Assembly (NCBI GenBank): GCA_902766675.1
Contig: CACXEN010000122.1
Location: 1-25,411, forward strand
Direction of reading: 5' to 3'
DNA: 25,411 nt
Source: an uncultured Erysipelotrichaceae bacterium
GTDB lineage: Bacteria > Bacillota_I > Bacilli_A > Erysipelotrichales > Erysipelotrichaceae
Of the stretch, positions 8,060 to 16,899 are shown piece after piece (the stretch's first letter is position 1; every line of letters begins with the position of its first letter). Made by a program: the position numbers and the translations under genes. The notes beneath the pieces are model-generated. The model ran no database searches. It worked only from the letters and a program-made list of their open reading frames with translations, and was not told the DNA's origin.

Positions 8060-8554
8060 TATATTTAATTTAGAATCAATATAATCACATATTTCTTTAG
8101 AATATTTTGAAGTATCTACATATAAATTACAGAGATTATTATCATCTTTTAAATAATAAATTCTATTTAAAAACTTATATGACTTTCCCTTTTCATCTTC
8201 ATACATATACTTTTTATCACTAGAACCTTTAATCATATAATAGTCTTCATAAAGATCGATTGTTGTTTCAATATTTGGAATATTATTATTAAACAAAGTA
8301 CCTTTAAGAAACAAATAGATAACATATGTTAACACCAAAAAAACTATTATAAAGAATAATATGATAATAATTTCCGGAAATTCTAATAAACCTTTTGAAA
8401 ACGAAAATATGCCAAGAACAATGAAAAATGCAGAAATAATATACAAAAATATAAGTTTTAAAGATGTTTTAGTAGACATATTACTAATAGCTAAAGTAAT
8501 TTTTAGAGCTTCTTTTCTATTAAAACAATAAGGAATTGTGTAGAGAGGTTTCAT
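8042..8554 (-). CDS. Small two-helix membrane protein, YcxB-like
   Basis: A 170-residue protein with two predicted membrane helices (about 32-52 and 60-83) joined by a short loop, then a soluble C-terminal domain with TTIDLYEDYYMIKG. This build (two helices, then a beta-rich domain beginning with a strand about 'what is displayed by the residue') is reminiscent of YcxB-type proteins, but the similarity is by eye and weak. The ATG overlaps the guaB stop (TAATG), so it is co-translated with IMP dehydrogenase. No catalytic motif is seen. It is very A+T- and Asn/Ile-rich compared with guaB, which may mean lower constraint. Function unknown. Confidence 0.7.
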   Translation of the reverse strand: MKPLYTIPYCFNRKEALKITLAISNMSTKTSLKLIFLYIISAFFIVLGIFSFSKGLLEFPEIIIILFFIIVFLVLTYVIYLFLKGTLFNNNIPNIETTIDLYEDYYMIKGSSDKKYMYEDEKGKSYKFLNRIYYLKDDNNLCNLYVDTSKYSKEICDYIDSKLNINRNHL

Positions 8555-10062
8555 TACTTATCATACTTTCCATCAGAATTTTTAACGATTACATCATGTG
8601 CACCACCTTCAACGATTGAAGTAGATGACACGATTGTTAATTTTGCATTATCCTGTAGTTCTTTAATTGATAAAGCACCACAGTTGCAGAAAGTAGATTT
8701 AATTTTAGCGATTGTTAATGAAACATTATCTTTGAGTGTTCCAGCATATGGTACATATGAATCTACGCCTTCTTCAAAAGATAACTTATTCTTTTCACCT
8801 AAATCATAGCGCTGCCAGTTTTTTGCACGACTGCTACCTTCACCCCAATATTCTTTTACAATAGAGCCATTGACAGTTGTTTTAGCACCTGGCGCTTCTT
8901 CAAATCTGGAGAAATATCTGCCTAACATCACAAAGTCAGCACCCATTGCTAGTGCTAGTGCAATATGATAATCATATACAATTCCACCATCACTACATAT
9001 AGGAACATAAATACCTGTCTCTTCAAAATATTTATTTCTTGCTTTGGCTACTTCAATCACAGATGTTGCTTGGCCTCTTCCGATACCTTTTGTTTCACGA
9101 GTGATACAAATTGAGCCTCCGCCAATACCGATTTTAACGAAGTCAGCGCCATGTTCTACTAAATAATTGAACCCTTCTTCATCAACAACATTTCCTGCGC
9201 CAATTTTTACAGAATCACCATATTGTTCTCTAACCCAATCTAAAACATTCGCTTGCCATTTAGAATAGCCATCACTTGAATCAATCACAAGACAATCTAC
9301 ACCAGCTTCTACTAATGCTGGAATTCTTTCTTTATAATCACGTGTATTGATACCTGCTCCAACAAGCAATCGTTTTCCTTCATCTAATAATTCAAGAGGA
9401 TATTGTTTATGTGCATCATAGTCTTTTCTAAATACTAAATATTGCAAATGATCATTATCATCAACGATTGGCAATGTATTCAATTTATGATCCCAAATCA
9501 AATCGTTACATTGACTAAGTTTTAAATGAATATTACCAACGATTAGATTCTCTCTAGGTGTCATAAAGTCTTTTGCTAATTCATCACCATTCATACGTGA
9601 AATACGATAGTCTCTAGAAGTTACTAAACCAACTAATTTACCATTTGCAGATCCATCTTCTGTAACTGGCATTGTAGAATGTCCTTTTTCTTCTACCATC
9701 GCAAGAATTTCATTCAATGTTGTATTTGGTGTAATATTTGAATCACTCACAACAAAACCTGCTTTATAACGTTTTACTTTATTTACCATTTCAGCTTGAG
9801 ATTCAATGCTTTGAGATCCATAAATAAAAGACAATCCACCCTCTTTCGCTAATGCTATCGCAAGATTTGAATCAGAAACTGATTGCATAACTGCGGATAC
9901 CATAGGAATGTTCAACTTTAATGAAGGCTCATTGTCTTTTGTGAATTTTACTAATGGTGTTGAAAGATTTACAGCTGAAGGTACATGTGCATCAGTTGTT
10001 AAACCTGGAACTAATAAATATTCGCTAAAAGTTCTACTAGGCTCATTGAAATAAGTTGCCAT
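8554..10062 (-). CDS. guaB: IMP dehydrogenase
   Basis: Oxidises IMP to XMP with NAD, the committed step to guanine nucleotides. The protein has 502 residues: an N-terminal barrel portion ([12 protein letters not shown] at about 52-63), an inserted CBS pair (about 100-215, with FVVSDSNI and LPIVDDND), then the rest of the barrel. The catalytic loop reads [20 protein letters not shown] with Cys at 319. This is the variant loop of a clostridial-type branch rather than the common GPGSICTTR. The mobile flap has [22 protein letters not shown] stands before the ATG. It is divergent from proS and coupled to the small membrane protein downstream. Confidence 0.96.
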   Translation of the reverse strand: MATYFNEPSRTFSEYLLVPGLTTDAHVPSAVNLSTPLVKFTKDNEPSLKLNIPMVSAVMQSVSDSNLAIALAKEGGLSFIYGSQSIESQAEMVNKVKRYKAGFVVSDSNITPNTTLNEILAMVEEKGHSTMPVTEDGSANGKLVGLVTSRDYRISRMNGDELAKDFMTPRENLIVGNIHLKLSQCNDLIWDHKLNTLPIVDDNDHLQYLVFRKDYDAHKQYPLELLDEGKRLLVGAGINTRDYKERIPALVEAGVDCLVIDSSDGYSKWQANVLDWVREQYGDSVKIGAGNVVDEEGFNYLVEHGADFVKIGIGGGSICITRETKGIGRGQATSVIEVAKARNKYFEETGIYVPICSDGGIVYDYHIALALAMGADFVMLGRYFSRFEEAPGAKTTVNGSIVKEYWGEGSSRAKNWQRYDLGEKNKLSFEEGVDSYVPYAGTLKDNVSLTIAKIKSTFCNCGALSIKELQDNAKLTIVSSTSIVEGGAHDVIVKNSDGKYDK

Positions 10063-10091
10063 TTACAATTCCTCCTACATGAATTTTCCTC

Positions 10092-10119
10092 ATTATAACA
10101 AAGTAAAACTTAAAGTAAA
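10092..10119 (-). promoter_or_regulatory. guaB promoter, extended -10
   Basis: On the minus strand TTTACT (10119-10114), a 16-base spacer and TATAAT (10097-10092) preceded by TGT form an extended -10 sigma-A promoter. It leaves a short leader with AGGAGG before the guaB ATG. Its -35 shares bases with the -35 of the divergent proS promoter. Confidence 0.7.
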
Positions 10120-10138
10120 GAGATGATAATGGTATAAT
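10110..10138 (+). promoter_or_regulatory. proS promoter, extended -10
   Basis: TTAAAG (10110-10115), 17 bases, then TATAAT (10133-10138) preceded by TGG, an extended -10. The start would be near 10145, followed by AAAGAGG at 10147-10153 and the proS ATG at 10161. There is no room for a T-box leader, so proS is not T-box controlled here. Confidence 0.75.
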
Positions 10139-10160
10139 TGTGGGATAAAGAGGTATATTT

Positions 10161-11843
10161 ATGCGATTAAGTCAAAACTATTTCTACACTTTAAGAGAAA
10201 ATGTGAAGGATGAAGATTCTATATCATCCAATCTTTTAGCACGTGCTGGAATGATTAAAAAGAATTCTGCAGGTGTTTATATGATTCTGCCCCTTGGTTT
10301 AAAAGTTTTGCATAAGATTGAGGCTATTATTCGTGATGAAATGGATAAAAGTGGTGCACAAGAACTTTTAATGCCTGCTTTAATACCAGAAGATGTTTAT
10401 ATCACTAGTGGTAGACGTGAAGGTTTTGGGGACAGTATGTTTTCATTAAATGATAGAAAAGGACAAAAATATGTATTAGGTCCAACACATGAAGAATTAT
10501 TTGCTGTAGCCGCAAAAATGAAGATTCAATCCTACAAAGATATGCCCTTTTCTCTATATCAAATTCAAACAAAATTTAGAGATGAGCCAAGACCAAGATA
10601 TGGATTAATAAGAGTCCGTGAATTCATTATGAAAGATGCATATACATTTGATGCAGATGAAGAAGGATTAGATATCGCTTATCAAAAACAATTTAATGCA
10701 TATAAAAATATCATGGATCGCCTACATCTAGATTATAAGATTGTTAGAGCAGATACAGGTGTTATGGGAGGCTTATTATCAGAAGAATTCCAAGCTATTA
10801 CACCATTAGGTGAAGATACAATTGTTTTATGTGATTCTTGTGATTATGCATCGAATATTGAAGTTTCTAAATGTATTTCTGTAGAAGATAAAGAAGAAGA
10901 AAAAGAAAAGGAATGCGTAGCTACTCCAAATTGCGAAACAATTGAAGAAGTTGCGAATTATTTAAATGTTCCACAAACAAAATGTGTAAAAGCAATGCTA
11001 ATGAATGTAAATAATGAATTAGTTGTGCTATTCATTCGTGGAGATAGAGAATTAAATGAATCCAAAGTTTTAAAATTATTAAACGCAAATGAAATCAATT
11101 TTGCGGATGATGCACTGATTCAATCAAGCAATGCTGTTGCTGGATTTACAGGTCCAATTGATTTAAATGCGAAAATCATCGTTGATGAAGAAGTATTAAA
11201 GATGAAAAACTTTGTCTGTGGCGCAAATAAAGAAGGATATCACTATATCAATGTAAATCCAAAAGATTTCAAATATGATTTAAGTGGCGATATTGTGAGT
11301 GTCATTGAGGGTGATCTCTGCCCTAATTGTAATGGCAAATTACATTTTGCGCATGGTATTGAAGTTGGTAATACATTTAAACTAGGCACAAAATATTCAG
11401 AAGCATTAGATTTAAAATATCTGGATAAGAATAACCAATTACAACCTGTTTGGATGGGTAGTTATGGAATTGGCCCTGCTCGTGCGATGGCTGCATTAGC
11501 TGAACAAAATGCGGACGAAAATGGTATTCGTTGGCCAAAAGAATTAGCGCCATATCAAGTTGCGATTGTTATTATATCTATGAAAGATGAGAATCAAATA
11601 AAAGTTGCTGAAGATTTATATGAACAACTAAAGAGCCAAGGAATTGATGTCATGTTAGATGATCGTGATGAAAGACCTGGTGTTAAATTCAAAGATATGG
11701 AATTAATTGGTATCCCTTTCCGTATTACAGTTGGTAAAGGAATTGCGGATGGTGTTGTTGAATTAAAAGAAGGCATGAATGATAAAGAAGATATTTCAGT
11801 AAGTGAGATAGTTGATAAAGTGATTTCTAAAATCAAGGAGTAA
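10161..11843 (+). CDS. proS: Prolyl-tRNA synthetase (bacterial type)
   Basis: Class II synthetase that charges tRNA-Pro. At 560 residues it has the bacterial architecture: motif 2 (TKFRDEPRPRYGLIRVREF) near residue 135, an inserted YbaK-like editing domain (about 225-390, including VAGFTGPIDLN), motif 3 (GSYGIGPARAMAALAE) near 432, and the C-terminal anticodon-binding domain with DDRDERPGVKFKDMELIG. Cys pairs flank the insert (CDSC, and CPNC near 390), as seen in some Bacillota ProRS proteins. AAAGAGG precedes the ATG. A small membrane-anchored protein follows immediately. Confidence 0.96.
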   Translation: MRLSQNYFYTLRENVKDEDSISSNLLARAGMIKKNSAGVYMILPLGLKVLHKIEAIIRDEMDKSGAQELLMPALIPEDVYITSGRREGFGDSMFSLNDRKGQKYVLGPTHEELFAVAAKMKIQSYKDMPFSLYQIQTKFRDEPRPRYGLIRVREFIMKDAYTFDADEEGLDIAYQKQFNAYKNIMDRLHLDYKIVRADTGVMGGLLSEEFQAITPLGEDTIVLCDSCDYASNIEVSKCISVEDKEEEKEKECVATPNCETIEEVANYLNVPQTKCVKAMLMNVNNELVVLFIRGDRELNESKVLKLLNANEINFADDALIQSSNAVAGFTGPIDLNAKIIVDEEVLKMKNFVCGANKEGYHYINVNPKDFKYDLSGDIVSVIEGDLCPNCNGKLHFAHGIEVGNTFKLGTKYSEALDLKYLDKNNQLQPVWMGSYGIGPARAMAALAEQNADENGIRWPKELAPYQVAIVIISMKDENQIKVAEDLYEQLKSQGIDVMLDDRDERPGVKFKDMELIGIPFRITVGKGIADGVVELKEGMNDKEDISVSEIVDKVISKIKE

Positions 11844-11846
11844 ATG

Positions 11847-12353
11847 ATGAATACTATTTACGACAAAGTAAAGAATCAACCTAAAACAAAGAATGATTCT
11901 AAGCTATTGATCATAATAATTGTTGCGATTATTTTTTCGATATTTATTCTCTACCCTATTGTTCGATCAATATTATATACAGTTAGTTTCAATAACTTTA
12001 TTGATTCATTCAAAGAATCAGCACTATATGCAAGAGAAAATGAAAGTTATGAAATTAAATATAATGATGAATTAGTTTCAGATAATCCTGAATATGTATC
12101 CTATGTATTACAATCTTTATTAGCAATGGGTATGGGAACGGAATGCGATGATATTGAGGCTGATGAATCCATAACAATTTCATTTGGAAATGGAAGTGAA
12201 TTAGTATTAAAACCTACTACATCCATCGATGAAAATGGTCGTGAACAACAATCAATGTTTATGGATTATCAATATCCAAATGGAAAAACATATCGATATA
12301 AAAGAGATTATCTCTATTTCGATGTTTATCGATCATATCTAATTGGATATTAA
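11847..12353 (+). CDS. Membrane-anchored protein of unknown function
   Basis: A 168-residue protein with a basic N-terminus, one strongly hydrophobic segment (about residues 19-46) and an acidic extracytoplasmic domain rich in Tyr, Glu and Asp, so probably an N-in signal anchor. No Cys lipobox or catalytic motif is seen. Two in-frame ATGs follow each other (11844 and 11847). AAGGAG at 11835-11840, inside the proS end, is 3 bases from the first and 6 from the second, so the second is the better start. It is coupled to proS, and the operon ends in a strong hairpin. I do not recognise the family. Confidence 0.7.
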   Translation: MNTIYDKVKNQPKTKNDSKLLIIIIVAIIFSIFILYPIVRSILYTVSFNNFIDSFKESALYARENESYEIKYNDELVSDNPEYVSYVLQSLLAMGMGTECDDIEADESITISFGNGSELVLKPTTSIDENGREQQSMFMDYQYPNGKTYRYKRDYLYFDVYRSYLIGY

Positions 12354-12390
12354 ATGAGAGTGTAATTGAATTACACTCTCATCTTTTTTT
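12354..12390 (+). terminator. Rho-independent terminator, 14 bp perfect stem
   Basis: ATGAGAGTGTAATT (12354-12367) pairs exactly with 12369-12382 around a single G, and is followed by C and seven T. It starts directly after the stop of the plus-strand gene and ends the proS unit. On the other strand it lies just past the hndD stop with a weaker T-tract, so it probably also serves the hydrogenase operon. Confidence 0.85.
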
Positions 12391-14149
12391 ATAAAATGTT
12401 GAATTTATCTTTTTTCGTATATGTTGTATGTAATAGTTTTTCAGCCAATTCACTTCCTGGTTTTTCTAAGAAGTCTGAATATAGTTGTTGAATTTGTTCG
12501 TTATCGCTTGATACACGAACATCCATGAGTTCATCTTCGTCATATAAAGCTTTCATACGTAATTCTTTATAACTATATCCAATCTTTCCATTTTTCACTT
12601 TAGAAGAAACAATGGATTGGCCACCACCATTGATACATCCACCTGGGCATCCCATGATTTCAATGAATGTATATTTAGATGTACCAGCTTTTACTTCTTC
12701 TAATAATGGTTTTGTTGCTGACATACTAGAAGCGATCGCAATCCAAATTTTTGTACCATTTAGATCAATTTCAGCTTCTTTCACCCCTGCCATACCACGG
12801 CAAGCTTCGAAGTCAACTTTTTCTAGTTTTTTACCTTCAAGTTTTTGTTTTACAGTACGTAAAGCAGCTTCCATTACACCACCAGTAGTTCCGAAGATAA
12901 CACCAGCACCTGTGTAATCACCTAACAAGTCTTCATCGAAATTAGAATCTTCTAATTCATTCCATTCGATACCGCACATTTTAATTAAACGTGCACATTC
13001 TCGTGTTGTTAGAACTGCATCTACATCAACATATTCAGCTGTTTTGTTTTCAGGTCTTTGTATCTCAGATTTCTTAGCGATACAAGGCATAATTGATACA
13101 ACATAGATATCTTTTGGATCAATACCTTTTTTCTTAGCCCAATATGATTTACAAATTGCACCAAACATCATATGTGGAGACTTAGCAGAAGATAGATGTG
13201 GTAATAATTCAGGATATTCATATTCGATATATCTAACCCAACCTGGAGAGCAACTTGTAAACATTGGAAGTGTTCCATTATTTTCAAGACGTTCTAATAA
13301 TTCGTTACCCTCTTCCATAATTGTTAAGTCAGCACCGAAGTTTGTATCATATACTCTATCAAATCCACAAGCTTTTAATGCCGATACCATTTTACCAGTA
13401 ACACGTGAACCAATAGGCATACCGAATTCTTCACCTAATGATGCTCTAACTGCTGGAGCAGTTTGTACGATAACTGTCTTTGTTGGGTCATTGATTGCGT
13501 CAATTACATAGTCAATATCTTCTTTTTCTGTTAAAGCGCCTACTGGACATGCTGTAACACATTGACCACATTGCATACAGTTAACATCAGCGAAACTCTT
13601 ATTGAAAACTGGACCCATGATTGTATTAAATCCACGATTTTCTAAGCCAAGAATACCTAATCCTTGTACTTTCTTACAAGTTTCTACGCATCTGCAGCAT
13701 AATACACATTTTGATGTATCACGTACGATACCATAGCTTGCACTTTCAAGAGTTCTTTCTGTCTTTTCACCTTCGAATTTATTATCACGAATTCCTAATT
13801 CTTCACAGAGTTTTTGTAATTCGCAATTTTGGTTTCTCTTACAAGATAAACAATTCTTATTGTGGTTGGACATGAGTAATTCTACAGAATTCTTACGTCC
13901 TTTTAATGCACGTTCAGAATTTGTCCATACTTCCATACCTTCAGCTACAGGAGTTGTACAAGAAGATAATAATGTTCTAGCATTTTTAACTTCTACTAAA
14001 CATACACGGCATGAACCAGCCTTATTTATGTCCTTTAAGTAACATAGTGTTGGAATGTGAATTCCATTATTACGAGCTGCTTCTAATACTGTTTGACCAG
14101 CTTCAGCTGTAATTTCTTTATTATTAATTTTTAAATTAACAGTTGTCAT
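12389..14149 (-). CDS. hndD: [FeFe]-hydrogenase catalytic subunit (HndD/HydA type)
   Basis: Reduces protons to H2 (or the reverse) at the H-cluster in the cytoplasm, as the catalytic subunit of the multi-subunit NAD-linked enzyme. It has 586 residues. In order: a plant-type [2Fe-2S] domain (C36, C47, C50, C64), a His-Cys3 cluster (H96, C100, C103, C109), two [4Fe-4S] clusters (C148/151/154/158 and C191/194/197/201), then the H domain with TSCSPGW (298-304), MPCIAKKSE (354-362) and EIMGCPGGCINGGG (497-510). The first motif has Ser where the classic TSCCPxW has its second Cys; I believe this variant occurs in HndD-type enzymes. A SsuE-type C-terminal small subunit region follows. It comes last in the operon, 16 bases after hndC, with its own Shine-Dalgarno site (AGGAAGGGG). 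Confidence 0.95.
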   Translation of the reverse strand: MTTVNLKINNKEITAEAGQTVLEAARNNGIHIPTLCYLKDINKAGSCRVCLVEVKNARTLLSSCTTPVAEGMEVWTNSERALKGRKNSVELLMSNHNKNCLSCKRNQNCELQKLCEELGIRDNKFEGEKTERTLESASYGIVRDTSKCVLCCRCVETCKKVQGLGILGLENRGFNTIMGPVFNKSFADVNCMQCGQCVTACPVGALTEKEDIDYVIDAINDPTKTVIVQTAPAVRASLGEEFGMPIGSRVTGKMVSALKACGFDRVYDTNFGADLTIMEEGNELLERLENNGTLPMFTSCSPGWVRYIEYEYPELLPHLSSAKSPHMMFGAICKSYWAKKKGIDPKDIYVVSIMPCIAKKSEIQRPENKTAEYVDVDAVLTTRECARLIKMCGIEWNELEDSNFDEDLLGDYTGAGVIFGTTGGVMEAALRTVKQKLEGKKLEKVDFEACRGMAGVKEAEIDLNGTKIWIAIASSMSATKPLLEEVKAGTSKYTFIEIMGCPGGCINGGGQSIVSSKVKNGKIGYSYKELRMKALYDEDELMDVRVSSDNEQIQQLYSDFLEKPGSELAEKLLHTTYTKKDKFNIL

Positions 14150-14165
14150 TATTTCACACCCCTTC

Positions 14166-15968
14166 CTATATTCTTTCTACCGCACCGAAGTTACATGATG
14201 TTAAGCATGTACCACACTTAATGCATTTCTCTGTATCAATAACATATGGTTCTTTACCTGGAACACCATCGATACAAGATACTGGACAGTTTCTAGCACA
14301 CATAGAACATTTTTTACATTTCTCTGGATCAATATGGTATTCAAGTAGGCTCTTACATACGCCTGCTGGACACTTTTTATCCACGATATGTGCAATATAT
14401 TCATCACGGAAACTATTCAATGTAGATAGAATTGGGTTTGGTGCAGTTTGACCTAGACCACATAATGCAGTGTCTTTGATCTCATGGCATAACTCTTCCA
14501 TTTCATCAAGCATTTCCATTGTGCCTTCGCCTTCTGTAATCTTTGTAAGCATTTCTAATAAACGCTTTGTACCGATACGGCAAGGAGAACATTTACCACA
14601 TGATTCATCACAAATGAATTCCATATAGAATTTTGCGACATCAACCATACAGTTATCTTCATCTAATACGATCATACCGCCTGATCCCATCATAGAACCA
14701 GCAGCTACTAAGTTATCATAGTCAATTGGTGTATCTAATTCATTTTCAGTTAAGCATCCACCTGATGGACCACCTGTTTGTACAGCTTTAAATGCTTTAT
14801 TATCAGGACAACCACCACCAATTTCATAGATGATTTCTCTTAATGTTGTTCCCATTGGAACTTCTACTAAGCCAGTATTTTTAATCTTTCCACCTAAAGC
14901 GAATACTTTAGTACCTTTACTCTTTTCAGTACCAATAGATGCATACCAATCAGCACCTTTGTTGATAATTTGAGCAACGTTCGCAATTGTTTCAACGTTA
15001 TTGATAGATGTTGGCTTGCCCCATACACCAGATACAGCTGGGAATGGTGGCTTTGGTGTAGGCATACCACGTTTACCTTCAATAGAAGCAATTAATGCAG
15101 TTTCCTCACCACAAACGAATGCACCAGCACCTAAACGAATTTCTAAGTCGAAATCAAATCCACTATTGAAAATATTCTTACCTAATAAACCATATTCATG
15201 TGCTTGTTCAATAGCTATTTGTAAACGATTTACCGCAATTGGATATTCAGCACGAATATAGATATATCCTAAATGAGCACCTACAGCATAAGCCATAATT
15301 GTCATTCCTTCGATAATTGCATGAGGATCACCTTCTAATAGTGATCTATCCATGAATGCACCTGGGTCACCTTCATCGGCGTTACAAATAATATATTTTT
15401 CATCACCTGGTTGATCAGCTTCGAATTGCCATTTCACACCTGTTGGGAAACCAGCACCGCCTCTACCTCTTAAACCAGAAGCTTTCATTTCATCAATAAC
15501 TTCTTGTCGAGTCATAGAAGTTAATACTTTACCGAGTGCTTCATATCCATCCATTGCGATATATTCACCAATATCTTCTGGATTGATTTTTCCACAGTTT
15601 CTTAATGCAATTCTTTCTTGTTTTTCATAGAATTTAATCTTATTGATATCAAGAATCTTTTCTTTTGTTTCTAAATCTTCATCACTTAATTGTAGATCTT
15701 CAACAACTCTACCTTTATATAAGTGTTCAGAAACGATTCTTTCTACATCTTCTACTTTTACGTGATTATAAAAAACATTATCAGGGTATATTGCCACAAT
15801 AGGTCCTTTTTGGCATAAACCAAAACAACCTGTTTTTACGACATTTACTTCATTTTGAAGCTCGTATTTTTCTAGAACAGTTTTGAACTCATCATAGATT
15901 AAAGCTGAATTACTAGCAGTACAACCTGTCCCAGCACAACATAAAATATTAGCGCGATAATTAGGCAT
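14166..15968 (-). CDS. hndC: NADH-binding flavoprotein subunit of hydrogenase (NuoF-like)
   Basis: Carries FMN, binds NAD(H) and passes electrons to the hydrogenase subunit. The 600 residues hold a thioredoxin-like [2Fe-2S] domain (Cys around 10-16, C48, C52), the FMN/NAD region (GLRGRGGAGFP at 165-175, NADEGDPGAFMDR at 196-208), the [4Fe-4S] site (ESCGKCSPCRIG, C457/460/463, and C503), and a C-terminal two-cluster ferredoxin domain (C551/554/557/561 and C582/585/588/592). The N- and C-terminal extensions are those found in electron-bifurcating HydB subunits, so linkage to ferredoxin as well as NAD is likely, though not proven by sequence. Start overlaps the hndB stop (TAATG). Confidence 0.95.
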   Translation of the reverse strand: MPNYRANILCCAGTGCTASNSALIYDEFKTVLEKYELQNEVNVVKTGCFGLCQKGPIVAIYPDNVFYNHVKVEDVERIVSEHLYKGRVVEDLQLSDEDLETKEKILDINKIKFYEKQERIALRNCGKINPEDIGEYIAMDGYEALGKVLTSMTRQEVIDEMKASGLRGRGGAGFPTGVKWQFEADQPGDEKYIICNADEGDPGAFMDRSLLEGDPHAIIEGMTIMAYAVGAHLGYIYIRAEYPIAVNRLQIAIEQAHEYGLLGKNIFNSGFDFDLEIRLGAGAFVCGEETALIASIEGKRGMPTPKPPFPAVSGVWGKPTSINNVETIANVAQIINKGADWYASIGTEKSKGTKVFALGGKIKNTGLVEVPMGTTLREIIYEIGGGCPDNKAFKAVQTGGPSGGCLTENELDTPIDYDNLVAAGSMMGSGGMIVLDEDNCMVDVAKFYMEFICDESCGKCSPCRIGTKRLLEMLTKITEGEGTMEMLDEMEELCHEIKDTALCGLGQTAPNPILSTLNSFRDEYIAHIVDKKCPAGVCKSLLEYHIDPEKCKKCSMCARNCPVSCIDGVPGKEPYVIDTEKCIKCGTCLTSCNFGAVERI

Positions 15969-16348
15969 TAATTGTTACCTTCACCCTTTCTAGCAGCTTC
16001 CACGGTATATTCTTCTAGAATATGACCCTTACCTACATGTTCTTCTAAAATTTTCGCTGCTTTTTCAGGGTCGACATGAACATATGTTGTATGATTTTCA
16101 TCTTTATCATAGATTTCAACGATTGGTTCATACACACACATTCCAATACAACCAGTTTGTGTTACGACACAGTTGTAGTTCTTTTCTGCAGTTTCTTCAA
16201 CTAATTTGTTCAATACTGGTCTTGCACCTGCAGCAATACCACATGTTGCCATACCCACTACAACACGATAGTCCTTACCGCCTTCACGCATTTCAACTTT
16301 TTTCAAAGCTTCTTCACGCATTTTCTTTAGATCTTCTAAGCTTTTCAT
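15968..16348 (-). CDS. hndB: [2Fe-2S] subunit of NAD(P)-reducing hydrogenase (HndB-like)
   Basis: A 126-residue thioredoxin-like ferredoxin with VGMATCGIAAGARPVL near residue 31 and a GCIGMC motif at 66-71; Cys at 36, 60, 67 and 71. This is the small fourth subunit seen in HndABCD-type enzymes, where it is thought to assist electron transfer or assembly. It overlaps the preceding ATPase gene by 4 bases (ATGA) and hndC by one base. The N-terminus is basic and helical. Confidence 0.9.
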   Translation of the reverse strand: MKSLEDLKKMREEALKKVEMREGGKDYRVVVGMATCGIAAGARPVLNKLVEETAEKNYNCVVTQTGCIGMCVYEPIVEIYDKDENHTTYVHVDPEKAAKILEEHVGKGHILEEYTVEAARKGEGNN

Positions 16349-16899
16349 CTTGCTTCCTCCTCTACTTGTTCTATTCCCTGATTAATATAATCTTTAATCC
16401 AAAGTAAGATTTCTGGTTCAATAAGACTAATACCATCTAATTCTTTTTTGATAATTTCTGTATCAAATAAGAATTCACCGTTATCTGTCACATAGTGTAG
16501 TTTATAATCAATATCTTCATTTGCTTGAATAACTGCCATAGACATTTCACCAATATCACCTAATGGTGGAACATCGATATGACTTTTTTGGATATTAGCA
16601 GTAACCATAGTGCCTATGCCTACACCACTTTCTAATGTATATGAACCATTACACATTTCACATAAGCCTTTTAGAAATGCTAATCCCATTCCAATTTTTC
16701 TCGTTTTACGAGAAGTTACAAATGGATCAGAAACGCTTTTCGCTTTTTCTTCATCCATTCCCTTTCCGTTATCCTCCACAATAATTTCAATTTTATCATT
16801 TTTTTCACTATTGAAGAAGGTAACATAGATTTTTGTTGCGGCAGCATGCACGCTATTCATAAGAATTTCTATGAGGTGCATTGCTAGATCTTCCATCAT
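16345..16899 (-). CDS. Stand-alone GHKL ATPase domain protein
   Basis: A 184-residue protein with a histidine-kinase-like ATP-binding domain: N-box EILMNSVHA (11-19), G1 DNGKGMD (43-49) and G2 KIGMGLAFLKG (68-78). There is no dimerisation/His-phosphotransfer domain and no sensor domain, so it is not a histidine kinase by itself. After about residue 105 comes a C-terminal extension unlike the ATPase fold, ending in an acidic tail. Genes of this type are known next to hndB in clostridial hydrogenase operons, with no assigned function. Overlaps its neighbours by 4 bases at each end, so it is made together with the enzyme. Confidence 0.85.
   Translation of the reverse strand: MMEDLAMHLIEILMNSVHAAATKIYVTFFNSEKNDKIEIIVEDNGKGMDEEKAKSVSDPFVTSRKTRKIGMGLAFLKGLCEMCNGSYTLESGVGIGTMVTANIQKSHIDVPPLGDIGEMSMAVIQANEDIDYKLHYVTDNGEFLFDTEIIKKELDGISLIEPEILLWIKDYINQGIEQVEEEAR

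Noticed and set aside
10063..10160. T-box or other riboswitch ahead of proS
   Set aside because: The promoter leaves a leader of only about 15 bases; no T-box motif is present.
13860..16407. Open frames on the plus strand opposite the hydrogenase genes
   Set aside because: They are mirror frames of strongly conserved genes, start without ribosome sites, and read as low-complexity His/Leu/Ser-rich protein with no motif.
16345..16899. Histidine kinase
   Set aside because: Only the ATPase domain is present; there is no phospho-accepting His region, no sensor and no response regulator gene nearby.
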